From contig DPJL01000252.1 in assembly GCA_003543035.1 (NCBI GenBank), forward strand, positions 262 to 30,581: a stretch of 30,320 nucleotides of DNA. The letters run 5' to 3'. This DNA comes from Micromonosporaceae bacterium (GTDB lineage Bacteria > Actinomycetota > Actinomycetes > Mycobacteriales > Micromonosporaceae). This document shows, in pieces, positions 22,488 to 30,320 of this stretch. Position 1 is the stretch's first letter, and every line of letters starts with the position of its first letter. Below the pieces are notes generated by a model. It searched no databases and was not told where the DNA came from. It saw only the letters and a list, made by a program, of their open reading frames with translations. The position numbers and the translations under genes were made by a program.

Positions 22488-23444
22488 ATGGAGCTAGAGA
22501 TCCGGCATCTGCGTGCCGTCTGTGCGATCGCCGACACCGGGAGCATCAGCAAGGCCGCGACCACGCTCGGGATATCGCAGCCGGGCCTGACCGCGCTGCT
22601 GCAACGACTGGAGCGGGAGCTTGGTGGGCGACTGTTCACCCGAGGCCGCACCGGCGCCGTGCCGACGCTGCTTGGCGATTTCGTGGTCTGCCGCGCTCGC
22701 AGCACCTTGCTCGGCATGGATGAGCTACGCCGCGGCGCGAGCCGCTATCCGGCCGACTTCGGCGAGGTCATCCGACTTGGCGGTGCCATGGCGTCGGTGT
22801 CGGTCGGGCAGTCCCGCCGGCTTGGCGCCTACCTCACCGGCATCGACCTTCGGCTGCAGATCGAGTACTCACCTCAACTGCTCTGGGAGCTCATCGTGGC
22901 CGGGCGGCTGGACGCGATTACGACCGTCGACTATCCCGGCTACCAATTGCAGCCGCCATCGGATCTCGTCTTCGACGTCCTGCAGATTGAGCCGGTGTTC
23001 GTCGCACTGGCCGCGGATCATCCGCTCAACCGGCAGGAGGAGATCGATCTAGCCGACCTCGCGGACGAGCGATGGGCTATGACTCCGCCGGATGGAGCCG
23101 GCTGGCCCGATTACTTCCACGCCGCCTGCCAGGAGGCGGGGTTCACTCCGCGGGTTCCCTACACCATCTCAGGCTGCGAGTCGTTGCGGGACTTGGTGGT
23201 CAACGAGAAAGCGGTAGCGCCATGCCAGGCGGTCTTCGAATCCAGCGAAGGCTTGGTAGTCCGGCCGTTGGCCGGAAACCCGGTGGTGATGCGGCACGTT
23301 CAGGCTTGCCGGCGCGATGGGCCACTCGGCGACCACGTGGCCGAGCTGGTGCGCTTCGGGCGTGAAGCGCACCAGGAGTATTCGGGCCGGGCTCCGCACT
23401 ATGTGGCATGGCGCAAAAGGCAAGCGGCGGCTAGGGGATCGTGA
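22488..23444 (+). CDS. LysR-family transcriptional regulator
   Basis: LysR-type regulator, 318 aa from ATG 22488 (MELEIRHLRAV); a TTG at 22455 would add 11 residues of no family resemblance. Residues 1-60 form the winged helix-turn-helix (DTGSISKAATTLGISQPGLTALLQ region), and the remainder is the effector-binding domain. The effector is unknown. It is divergent from the M64 peptidase and convergent with a streptogrisin-type protease, sharing 14 bp with the latter's end. Control of extracellular proteolysis is therefore plausible. The T-N11-A palindrome upstream suggests autoregulation together with control of the peptidase. Confidence 0.9.
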   Translation: MELEIRHLRAVCAIADTGSISKAATTLGISQPGLTALLQRLERELGGRLFTRGRTGAVPTLLGDFVVCRARSTLLGMDELRRGASRYPADFGEVIRLGGAMASVSVGQSRRLGAYLTGIDLRLQIEYSPQLLWELIVAGRLDAITTVDYPGYQLQPPSDLVFDVLQIEPVFVALAADHPLNRQEEIDLADLADERWAMTPPDGAGWPDYFHAACQEAGFTPRVPYTISGCESLRDLVVNEKAVAPCQAVFESSEGLVVRPLAGNPVVMRHVQACRRDGPLGDHVAELVRFGREAHQEYSGRAPHYVAWRKRQAAARGS

Positions 23445-24273
23445 CGCCGTAAGCGGTGAGGATCTCGCCGATCGGCTGGTAGAAGGTGGTGCCGCCGGTG
23501 GTGCAGTTGCCGGACCCGCCAGACAGGATGCCGATGATAATTCCGGTCGCCTTGATGTAGAGCGGGCCGCCGCTGTCGCCCGGTTCGGCGCAGATGTTGG
23601 TCCGGATGAGTCCGGCGACAACGCCTTGCGGATAGTTCACGGTCGCGTTAAGCCCGGTGACAACTCCGCATCGCACTCCCGTCGTGCTTCCGCTACGGCA
23701 AACAGCTTGTCCCACTTGGGCATTGCCGGCTCCACGAATGGTGAGCTGACCCGGATAGGTGTGCACGGCGCTGGGGTGCGAGACGGCGGGATTGGTGTAG
23801 CGCACGATGCCGTAGTCATTGCCGGGGAAGCTCGTTCCGGTGCGGCTGCCCAGCAATGTGGTCTGCGATGCATTTGAGTACCAGGTCGCGCCGATGTTGG
23901 TGCAATGCCCAGCCGTGACGAAGAAGTAGGTGTTGCCCCGGCGGACATTGGCGCCGAGGGAGCACCGGGCGCCGCCGGTGTAAATGGCTTGGCCGCCGGC
24001 GATGAGGATACGGAGCTCGCCCGGCTCGTGCTGGATCCGGATCGTTCTTCCGGCCGGGGCAACGGCGGCCCTGAGAGCGTCAAGGCGCGCTCCGGTCACT
24101 GTGCTGTCCGCACTGACCACGATCTGGCCGGTGTTTTCGTCGGTGTGCCAAGCCGTGCCCGGGATACGGAGCTTCGACGCGGTCGACTCGGCGGAAGGTG
24201 TGGCAGACGCATTCGCAGGCGCCGCCAAGGTTAATGCCATGATGGCAAGGAAGACGAGAGCGCGGCGTCCCAT
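23431..24273 (-). CDS. Streptogrisin-type secreted serine protease (S1)
   Basis: Chymotrypsin-fold protease of the alpha-lytic/streptogrisin group, 280 aa from ATG 24273, which has GGAGG five bases upstream. Residues 1-24 are a signal peptide and about 25-90 a pro-region. The mature enzyme probably begins near IAGGQAIYTG (91-100). The triad is His123 (VTAGHC), Asp153 (GNDYGIVRY) and Ser234 (GDSGGPL), with Cys pairs at 104/124 and others in the C-terminal half. The pro-region is short, and it chaperones folding in this family. The expected role is extracellular protein degradation. The end overlaps the convergent LysR gene by 14 bp. Confidence 0.93.
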   Translation of the reverse strand: MGRRALVFLAIMALTLAAPANASATPSAESTASKLRIPGTAWHTDENTGQIVVSADSTVTGARLDALRAAVAPAGRTIRIQHEPGELRILIAGGQAIYTGGARCSLGANVRRGNTYFFVTAGHCTNIGATWYSNASQTTLLGSRTGTSFPGNDYGIVRYTNPAVSHPSAVHTYPGQLTIRGAGNAQVGQAVCRSGSTTGVRCGVVTGLNATVNYPQGVVAGLIRTNICAEPGDSGGPLYIKATGIIIGILSGGSGNCTTGGTTFYQPIGEILTAYGVTIP

Positions 24274-24375
24274 GCGGACCTCCGGGTGCCAACAGCATCG
24301 ACGAGAGGGAATGTCTAGCTTGACATCGAAGGGCGTCCAACGGCAAGCAGTGCGGACCGGAAGGACTGATGAGCG

Positions 24376-25125
24376 ATGTTGCTGCAGAACAAGGTTGCCG
24401 TGATCTACGGTGCGGGTGGCCCGATCGGTGGTGCCGCCGCTCGTGCGTTTGCCCGTGAGGGAGCCAAGGTCTTCCTCGCCGGGCGGACCAAGTCCAAGCT
24501 CGACAAAGTGGCAGATGAGATCCGTTTGAGCGGCGGGGATGCGCAAACGGCCTCCGTCGATGCTCTTGATGAGCGCGCCGTGGACGAGTTTGTCGACGCT
24601 GTGGCAGAGCAGGCGGGCCATGTCGACATTTCGTTCAATGCCATCGGGATCGGCGATGTTCAGAAGTCGTTGACCGAGATATCGGTGGACGACTTCCTTC
24701 AGCCGATTGCCAATGCGACGCGCTCGCAGTTCCTGACGAGCAGAGCCGCCGCGCGGCACATGATTCCGCGCGGGTCTGGGGTGATCCTGGCGTTCGGTGG
24801 ATCTGGGTCAAACACGCTGCCCGGGTTGGGAGGCTTCGTGGTTGCCCTAGATGCGATCGAGGGTCTTCGCCGCCAGTGGGCGTGCGAGCTCGGACAGCAC
24901 GGAATCCGTGTCGTCACCTTGAAATCTGGTGGCATTCCCGAATCCATGCCGGCCGATGAGCCTGCCCGAGACGCCATCACCGCCAATATTCAGGAGGCCA
25001 CGCTGCTAAGCCGGACCGCGACGCTGGCCGATGTCGGCAACGTGGCGGCGTTTGTGGCCTCGGATCAGGCTCGGACTCTAACGGCGACAGCGGTCAACAT
25101 CTCCTGCGGCGCGATGATGGACTAG
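24376..25125 (+). CDS. SDR-fold protein lacking the catalytic Tyr/Lys
   Basis: Short-chain dehydrogenase fold, 249 aa. The cofactor loop is present as YGAGGPIGG (11-19) and the NAG region reads FNAIGIG. The active-site YxxxK is missing: the aligned segment GGFVVALDAIEGL has Val155 and Asp159 at the Tyr and Lys positions. It therefore probably does not act as a classical oxidoreductase. It may be a binding protein, a sensor, or use other residues. GGAAGGA-like sequence (24359-24365) lies about 10 bases before the ATG. It stands alone, divergent from the protease, and ends at a strong bidirectional terminator. Confidence 0.8.
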   Translation: MLLQNKVAVIYGAGGPIGGAAARAFAREGAKVFLAGRTKSKLDKVADEIRLSGGDAQTASVDALDERAVDEFVDAVAEQAGHVDISFNAIGIGDVQKSLTEISVDDFLQPIANATRSQFLTSRAAARHMIPRGSGVILAFGGSGSNTLPGLGGFVVALDAIEGLRRQWACELGQHGIRVVTLKSGGIPESMPADEPARDAITANIQEATLLSRTATLADVGNVAAFVASDQARTLTATAVNISCGAMMD

Positions 25126-25131
25126 ACAACG

Positions 25132-25166
25132 AAGAGCGCCGGCACCGAGTCGGTGCCGGCGCTCTT
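25132..25166. terminator. Bidirectional hairpin terminator
   Basis: AAGAGCGCCGGCACC (25132-25146) and GGTGCCGGCGCTCTT (25152-25166) form a perfect 15-bp stem with a 5-base loop. It lies 6 bp after the SDR stop and 13 bp beyond the end of the convergent AHSA1 gene, so it can serve both strands; A/T ends give short T tracts either way. Confidence 0.88.
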
Positions 25167-25179
25167 AGGCGGATGCCGT

Positions 25180-25662
25180 TCAGGACAAGGTTTCCAGAAG
25201 CTCGGCGAGCCGGTTGTACGACTCGGCCGCGCCCGACTCCATACCCGAGGCGATCATTCCGTCACGGTCCTCTTTGGACTCGTAGATCGCTGTGCTCGTG
25301 ACAGTCGTCTTGCCATCCTGCTCCTCGAAGGTCAGCGTCTCGAGCACGACCTTTCCCGGGAAGCCCTCGAACTCGAAGGTCTGCACCAAGCGCTCGGGTG
25401 CCGCGATCTCGCGGTACTCACCGTGGAACGCATACTGCTCACCATCGGGCGCGTGCTCCACGAAGCGGTACCCGCCGCCGGGCCGGAAATCCATTTCACA
25501 GCTGAGTTTGTTGGCCCGCTGGCCCCACCACTGGGTGATGTGCTCGCACTTGCTGTGTGCCTCGAACACCAACGCCCGTGGTGCGTCGAAGACCCGGGTC
25601 ATGACAATCTCCAGATCGGACGGCAAGGCCACGGTCAGGCCGCCGCTAGTGTTGTCGCTCAT
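25180..25662 (-). CDS. AHSA1/SRPBCC-domain protein
   Basis: START/SRPBCC fold protein of the Aha1 C-terminal (AHSA1) type, 160 aa. Typical segments are RVFDAPRALVFEAHS, HITQWWG, MDFRPGGGYRFV, FEFEGFPGKVVLETLTFEE and the C-terminal SGMESGAAESYNRLAELLE helix. Such proteins bind small hydrophobic ligands; the reaction, if any, is unknown. AAGGAGGAAAAGTG precedes the ATG, and the gene overlaps the ArsR stop by one base (TGATG). The ArsR-AHSA1 pairing is very common in actinobacteria. Confidence 0.88.
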   Translation of the reverse strand: MSDNTSGGLTVALPSDLEIVMTRVFDAPRALVFEAHSKCEHITQWWGQRANKLSCEMDFRPGGGYRFVEHAPDGEQYAFHGEYREIAAPERLVQTFEFEGFPGKVVLETLTFEEQDGKTTVTSTAIYESKEDRDGMIASGMESGAAESYNRLAELLETLS

Positions 25663-26006
25663 CACTTTTCCTCCTTGTTCGGTTGCGCCTTCATCTGGCG
25701 CAGGTAGTCGTCCAGGCGCTCGTATCTCTCGTCCCAGAACCGGCGATATTGCTCGGTCCACTCCACGATCTCCTTGAGCGGTGTGGCCTCTAGCCGGCAC
25801 GGCCGCCACTGCGCTTCTCGGCCGCGGGTGATGAGCCCGGCTCGCTCCAGCACCTTCAGGTGCTTGGAGATCGCCTGGAGGCTCATCGTGAACGGCTCGG
25901 CCAGCTCGTTCACGGTCGCTTCGCCGTCGGCCAGCCGGGCGAGGATCGCCCGCCGGGTCGGGTCGGCCAGTGCCGCGAAAACATTGCTGAGCTGATCCAT
26001 TGTCAT
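25662..26006 (-). CDS. ArsR-family repressor of the AHSA1 operon
   Basis: Winged-helix ArsR/SmtB-type regulator, 114 aa from ATG 26006; an ATG at 26000 is equally possible. The HTH region is FAALADPTRRAILARL...TVNELAEPFTMSLQAISKHLKVLERAGLI-like (residues 10-58). No CxC metal site is present, so it is of the non-metal class that accompanies AHSA1 proteins. It should repress its own operon through the palindrome TATCAACTGATA just upstream of its start. Confidence 0.9.
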   Translation of the reverse strand: MTMDQLSNVFAALADPTRRAILARLADGEATVNELAEPFTMSLQAISKHLKVLERAGLITRGREAQWRPCRLEATPLKEIVEWTEQYRRFWDERYERLDDYLRQMKAQPNKEEK

Positions 26007-26024
26007 CTATTCAACCATTCGGTT

Positions 26025-26069
26025 TATCAACTGATAGGTTGAGCATAGTGCGCGAGCAGGGCATGTCAA
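26025..26069 (-). promoter_or_regulatory. Promoter and operator of the arsR-AHSA1 operon
   Basis: Read on the minus strand, TTGACA (26064-26069), a 16-bp spacer and TATGCT (26042-26047) form a promoter. The perfect palindrome TATCAACTGATA (26025-26036) lies directly downstream of the -10 box, where a bound ArsR protein would block the polymerase. TCAACC/GGTTGA arms (26011-26016 and 26037-26042) flank it. Confidence 0.55.
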
Positions 26070-26116
26070 GTGGTCGCCCAGAAAACTTGTCGCACCCGCG
26101 CGGCAGGATCGGCGGC

Positions 26117-26471
26117 ATGGCAGTACGCGAGCCCGAACAGTGGACTGAGATCCTCGCCGCCCACCCAAACGAGGTCGCCGGCCTCGCCCGCAGGTTGCGA
26201 AAGGCAGCGCTAGCCGCGTTGCCCGACCTCACCGAGCGCTTTTACCCGGGATGGCAAGGGCTGGGGCTGAAGCATCCGGCCGCGGGCCTGATCGCGACGA
26301 TCTTCGCGCGTGAGGCCGACGTGGTGGTGTATCTGGAGCGAGGCGCTTCCTTGCCCGATCCCGATGGCCTGCTTGAGGGCGCGGAACGGCTGCGCAAGAC
26401 CCGCATGATGGTGTTCCGGCCGGGCGGCAAGGTGCCGACGGCCAAGCAGTTCGTGGCCTACCTGGACCTTG

Positions 26472-26497
<26 letters not shown>
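26117..26497 (+). CDS. DUF1801-family protein
   Basis: Small YdhG/DUF1801-like protein, 126 aa from ATG 26117. Characteristic features are ALPDLTERFYPGWQGLGLKHP, the VVYLERGASLPDPDGLLEG segment and the C-terminal TAKQFVAYLDLAIEY. The biochemical function of this family is not established; some members sit with stress or iron-handling genes. The exact start is uncertain, since only a weak AGGA precedes this ATG and in-frame alternatives lie upstream. It is divergent from arsR, and its last 26 bp overlap the convergent rhomboid gene. Confidence 0.72.
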
Positions 26498-27281
<784 letters not shown>

Positions 27282-27301
27282 GGATCCACTCTGCCCTATG
27301 C

Positions 27302-27325
27302 ACCGGGTATCAGGGAATACCCGGT
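27302..27325. promoter_or_regulatory. Inverted repeat between rhomboid and cupin genes
   Basis: ACCGGGTAT (27302-27310) and ATACCCGGT (27317-27325) are perfect 9-bp arms around a 6-bp spacer. The site lies in the divergent promoter region, 20 bp upstream of the rhomboid start and 73 bp before the cupin. It fits a dimeric-regulator operator, with no candidate regulator adjacent. Confidence 0.45.
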
Positions 27326-27397
27326 CGGTCAGGCCGAACCCTGACGAACGCGGTCTCGGCGCGCGTATGGTGAATCTGAGCCAATGGGGGTGGACAA

Positions 27398-27760
27398 GTG
27401 AGCACTGTGGAGTTGAAGAGCTTCGATAAGCCGGACGAGACCCGGCCGTTCGAGGGCAAGGGTTGGGGAGATTTCGTCCAAGTGGCCGGAAGAACCGTAG
27501 GACGGGGTCATTTCGAGCCCGGCTGGCGCTGGTCGGTCAACGTCAAGCCGATCGCCAAAACGGATCTATGCCAGTTCTCGCATCTTGGTTACTGTCTTGA
27601 AGGCCGGATGCGGATCTACATGAGCGACGGCTCGGAATACGACATCGGACCGGGTGAGGTAATGGCGGTTCCGCCTGGCCATGACGCTGAAACGATCGGC
27701 AACGAGACCTGCGTCGTCCTGGACTTCGGGGAGATCGACGAATACGCGTTACGTCGCTGA
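27398..27760 (+). CDS. Cupin-domain protein
   Basis: Small single-domain cupin, 120 aa, from GTG 27398 with a G-rich stretch (27386-27393) as ribosome site. The barrel is seen in GRGHFEPGWRWS, HLGYCLEGRMRIYMSDG and the second cupin motif IGPGEVMAVPPGHDAE. The usual metal ligands are only partly present, so enzymatic activity is uncertain; sensing or binding roles are possible. It is monocistronic, and its end faces the minus-strand lyase operon with a 17-bp gap. Confidence 0.82.
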   Translation: MSTVELKSFDKPDETRPFEGKGWGDFVQVAGRTVGRGHFEPGWRWSVNVKPIAKTDLCQFSHLGYCLEGRMRIYMSDGSEYDIGPGEVMAVPPGHDAETIGNETCVVLDFGEIDEYALRR

Positions 27761-27777
27761 CCATCAACCTACAAGGA

Positions 27778-28707
27778 TCACATCAGATCGGCATCGATCA
27801 GGAACCTGCTGACGCGGGCTAGTTCATCCTCATCAAGGCCGATCTGAGGTGTTGCAGTAGTCGGATGCTTGATGATTCCGCGCAGGAACAGCGCCGCTTT
27901 GAAAGCGCCGAGTGCGGAGGATCCCCGGCCCATATGAGGACCGCCGACGTCCACCAGCTTGAACAACCGGCACAGGCGTTCCTGCTCGGTGCGAGCGGTG
28001 TCCCACTCGCCACGTGACGCGGCCTGGAACAGCCTGGCATAGCCTTGTGGGTCCACATTGCCCAATCCCGGTACCACACCGTCCGCGCCCATCCAGAGAG
28101 CACAGTCGACGGTCAGTTCCGATCCGGTGAGCACACTGAACGCCTCGATCCCGCGACTGCGCCTGCCCAGGATCACCTCGCGCAACCCGCCCTCGTCGCC
28201 GCTGGAGTCCTTGAGCCCGGCCAGAATTCCTTCCGCGGCCAACTCCAGCAGGGTCTGCGAACTCAGCTTCGTGTGCACAGAGACGGGCAGATCATAGGCG
28301 TAGACGGGTAATCCGGAGAGGTTGGCGATGGCACGGAAGTGCTTCTCGATCTCCGCCGGATGGGTACGGGTGTAAAAGGGTGCCGTAGCAACGATTCCGT
28401 CCGCCCCCGTGGCGACGGCAACGCGCGCATGGTCGAGCACCCGTAGGGCGGTCATGTCGATGACCCCGGCCAGCACCGGCACCTGACCGGCAACGTGGCC
28501 GATCACCGTCTCCATCACCACTTTGCGGTGACCGTCGGGAAGGAAGGCAGCCTCCGACGAGGATCCCAGGATGAACAGCCCGGTGACGCCGCCTTCCAGC
28601 AGGTGATCCACCAGACGAGTCAGCGAGACCGTGTCCACCTCGAAGTCCGGGGTCAGCGGTGTGCACACCGGCGGGATGACGCCGGTGACGAGGGCAGCCG
28701 TGGTCAT
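27778..28707 (-). CDS. DapA/NanA-family aldolase-lyase
   Basis: Dihydrodipicolinate synthase/N-acetylneuraminate lyase superfamily, 309 aa from ATG 28707, preceded by AGGAG (28712-28716). It is a TIM barrel with Schiff-base Lys166 (LAGLKDSSGD), active-site Tyr138 (YAYDLP) and the carboxylate-binding motif GSSSE (48-52), where GTTGE is usual in true DapA. The family cleaves or joins pyruvate (or a related keto acid) and an aldehyde. The start overlaps the upstream ABC ATPase stop by 4 bp, so it is co-expressed with a peptide-type importer. A catabolic lyase acting on the imported compound is more likely than lysine biosynthesis. The substrate is unknown. Confidence 0.87.
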   Translation of the reverse strand: MTTAALVTGVIPPVCTPLTPDFEVDTVSLTRLVDHLLEGGVTGLFILGSSSEAAFLPDGHRKVVMETVIGHVAGQVPVLAGVIDMTALRVLDHARVAVATGADGIVATAPFYTRTHPAEIEKHFRAIANLSGLPVYAYDLPVSVHTKLSSQTLLELAAEGILAGLKDSSGDEGGLREVILGRRSRGIEAFSVLTGSELTVDCALWMGADGVVPGLGNVDPQGYARLFQAASRGEWDTARTEQERLCRLFKLVDVGGPHMGRGSSALGAFKAALFLRGIIKHPTTATPQIGLDEDELARVSRFLIDADLM

Positions 28708-29711
28708 AGACGCTCCTGTGCTTGGCTGATCAGTTGCCGATTGCTGGTTCCATCGGGAACCGGGTGGTAGCAACGGAAGAGATGGTCGTCGTTGGCCGTC
28801 TGTTCCGGGGGCAGCTCGGTGGCGCAGAGTTCGTCGGTCTTCCAGCATCGAGTCCGGAATGGACAACCGCTCGGTGGCTTGGTCGCCGACGGGACCGGCC
28901 CGGCCATGGGGATAGGCTCGATGGGGAATAGCAGGCCGGGGGTGGCTGAGAACAGCGCACGCGTGTAGGGATGGCGAGCCCGGTGCGGGATCACGTCGGC
29001 CGGTGCCTGCTCGACGATCCGGCCCAGGTACATCGTGAGGACCCGGTCGCTCATCCGCCGCACGGTCTGAATGTCGTGCGAGACAAAGACCATCGCGAGA
29101 TTCAGCTCGGCCTTCAAGTCCAGGAGAAGGTTGAGGATCTGGGCGCGGACCGACACGTCGAGAGCGCTCGTCGGCTCGTCGGCGATCAGCACCTGTGGCT
29201 CGAGTGCGAGTGCGCGGGCTATGGCCACCCGCTGGCGCTGCCCGCCGGAGATCTGACTGGGCAACAGATTCGCGACACTACCCGGCAGACCCACGAGGGA
29301 CAGGAGTTCTCGGACGCGTTGCTCGCGCTGGGGTTTGGTACCCCTGGAATGCACATCCAACGGGTCCCGCAGGATCTGGCGGATCGGCAAGCGCCGGTTG
29401 AGAGCCGTGGCCGGATCCTGAAAGACCATGGCGGTGTTGGAGCCGACCGTCGCTCGCCGGGTGGCGGCGTTCATGGCCCAGATGTCCTGGCCCTTGAAAG
29501 CGACCGTGCCGGAGGTCGGTTTCTGCAGTCCCACAAGCACTTTGGCGAGCGTTGACTTGCCGCAACCGGATTCGCCCACTATTCCGACCGTCTCGCCCGC
29601 AGCGATGCTCATGTCCGCACCGGTCAGCGCGTAGACGAGGTCGCGGCGGAACAGCCCGCCGGAACGGGCCTTGTGGACCACATGGACGCCAGACAGCTCG
29701 AGCAGAGTCAT
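28704..29711 (-). CDS. Peptide-type ABC importer ATPase (OppF/DppF-like)
   Basis: ATP-binding subunit of an oligopeptide/dipeptide-type importer, 335 aa. It has Walker A GESGCGKST (about 46-54), signature SGGQRQR, Walker B LIADEPTS and switch SHD. The C-terminal oligopeptide-transporter extension carries a Cys cluster (CPFRTRCWKTDELC) that in related proteins can hold an Fe-S cluster. Its start overlaps the stop of the other ATPase gene by 4 bp, and its stop overlaps the lyase start. Despite the name, such systems also import nickel, sugars, opines and other small molecules. Confidence 0.92.
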   Translation of the reverse strand: MTLLELSGVHVVHKARSGGLFRRDLVYALTGADMSIAAGETVGIVGESGCGKSTLAKVLVGLQKPTSGTVAFKGQDIWAMNAATRRATVGSNTAMVFQDPATALNRRLPIRQILRDPLDVHSRGTKPQREQRVRELLSLVGLPGSVANLLPSQISGGQRQRVAIARALALEPQVLIADEPTSALDVSVRAQILNLLLDLKAELNLAMVFVSHDIQTVRRMSDRVLTMYLGRIVEQAPADVIPHRARHPYTRALFSATPGLLFPIEPIPMAGPVPSATKPPSGCPFRTRCWKTDELCATELPPEQTANDDHLFRCYHPVPDGTSNRQLISQAQERL

Positions 29712-30320
29712 ACCGCTACCTCCAGAGCCGGATGGTGGCAGGCGACCTCGTGGTGATCGCCGAGCTTCTTCAGGACCGGTGTCTGGATTGGACAGATCTC
29801 AGTCGCCATCGGGCACCGGTCGGCGAAGCGGCATCCGGTGGGGAAGTCGGCAGGGGAGGGCACGACGCCGCGGATTTGGTTGAGCCGGGTCGCACCGGCT
29901 TCCAATGACAGCACCGCACCCAGCAGACCGCGGGCATAGTGGTGCGCCGGCGCGCCAACAAGTGTTGCAGTGACTCCACTCTCGACGATCTGCCCGCCGT
30001 ACATGACGACCACGCGATCGGTGACGTCGGCGACCAGCGCCAGATCATGTGAGACCAGGATCAGGGCGAATCCGAGCTCGGCCCGCAATCGCAGCAGCAA
30101 CTCGATGACCTGTGCTTGGATCGTGACGTCGAGGGCGGTGGTGGGTTCGTCGGCGACGATTAGCTTCGGGCTGCGGGATAGCGCCATGGCAATCAGCACG
30201 CGTTGGCGTTGCCCGCCGGAAAGCTCATGAGGATAGGCCGACAGGGTGCGCGCCGGGTCGAGGCCCACGAGTTCCAACAGCTCCACCGGCGTACGCCGCC
30301 CGCCACGACGGACCACCTGC
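29708..30320 (-). CDS. Peptide-type ABC importer ATPase (OppD/DppD-like), 5' part missing
   Basis: C-terminal ~204 residues of the partner ATPase; the gene runs off the right edge, so Walker A and the start are not seen. Present are the signature LSGGQRQR, Walker B LIVADEPTT, SHDLALVADV and the C-terminal GCRFADRCPMATEIC cluster. It would pair with the OppF-like ATPase immediately downstream. Permeases and the binding protein presumably lie beyond the window. Confidence 0.92.
   Translation of the reverse strand, partial: QVVRRGGRRTPVELLELVGLDPARTLSAYPHELSGGQRQRVLIAMALSRSPKLIVADEPTTALDVTIQAQVIELLLRLRAELGFALILVSHDLALVADVTDRVVVMYGGQIVESGVTATLVGAPAHHYARGLLGAVLSLEAGATRLNQIRGVVPSPADFPTGCRFADRCPMATEICPIQTPVLKKLGDHHEVACHHPALEVAV

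Overview
The window is high-GC DNA from a mycelial-type actinomycete. Supporting signs are GTG starts with AGGAGG-type ribosome sites, ATGA/GTGA gene overlaps, a streptogrisin-type protease, an M64 peptidase, a mycothiol-associated TIGR03086-type protein, a twin-arginine lipoprotein and GH10/CBM2 xylanases. Pseudonocardiales or a related order is plausible but cannot be fixed from this sequence. No rRNA, tRNA, CRISPR array or transposase was seen.

Left end (1-6256): a xylan-use locus. A Tat-exported sugar-binding lipoprotein (minus strand) is divergent from a cytoplasmic GH43 beta-xylosidase and two secreted GH10 xylanases, the second carrying a CBM2 module. GAAASTTTC-type palindromes lie in the control regions and suggest one shared repressor. 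The first ~110 bases are C-rich low-complexity sequence, and the sugar permease genes expected beside the binding protein would lie outside the window.

Centre (6404-18999): two convergent operons that together look like an uncharacterised biosynthetic gene cluster built on beta-lysine. The plus operon encodes a hotdog thioesterase, an ATP-grasp ligase, a PaaK-like adenylating enzyme, an MFS exporter, an SDR and a second PaaK-like enzyme. The minus operon encodes a free-standing NRPS adenylation domain, a lone carrier protein, a MAO-type flavin amine oxidase, an acyl-CoA synthetase, a lysine 2,3-aminomutase (KamA) and a TIGR03086-type protein. KamA keeps both aspartates that hold the lysine side chain. 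The adenylation pocket reads DTEDVGTLIK, with two acidic residues suited to a diamino acid. The model is Lys to beta-Lys, loading on the carrier, and oxidation by the amine oxidase, followed by joining to other acids by some of the five carboxylate-activating enzymes. There is no condensation or thioesterase domain of the NRPS kind. The final product is not known.

Right of the cluster (19301-20948): a HipBA-type toxin-antitoxin pair with three palindromic operators spaced exactly 61 bp apart. Then come a secreted M64 peptidase, a LysR regulator with a T-N11-A box, a streptogrisin-type protease, an SDR-fold protein lacking the catalytic Tyr/Lys, an ArsR-AHSA1 operon, a DUF1801 protein, a rhomboid protease and a cupin. 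The window ends in a minus-strand operon of peptide-type ABC ATPases plus a DapA-family lyase; the first ATPase runs off the right edge.
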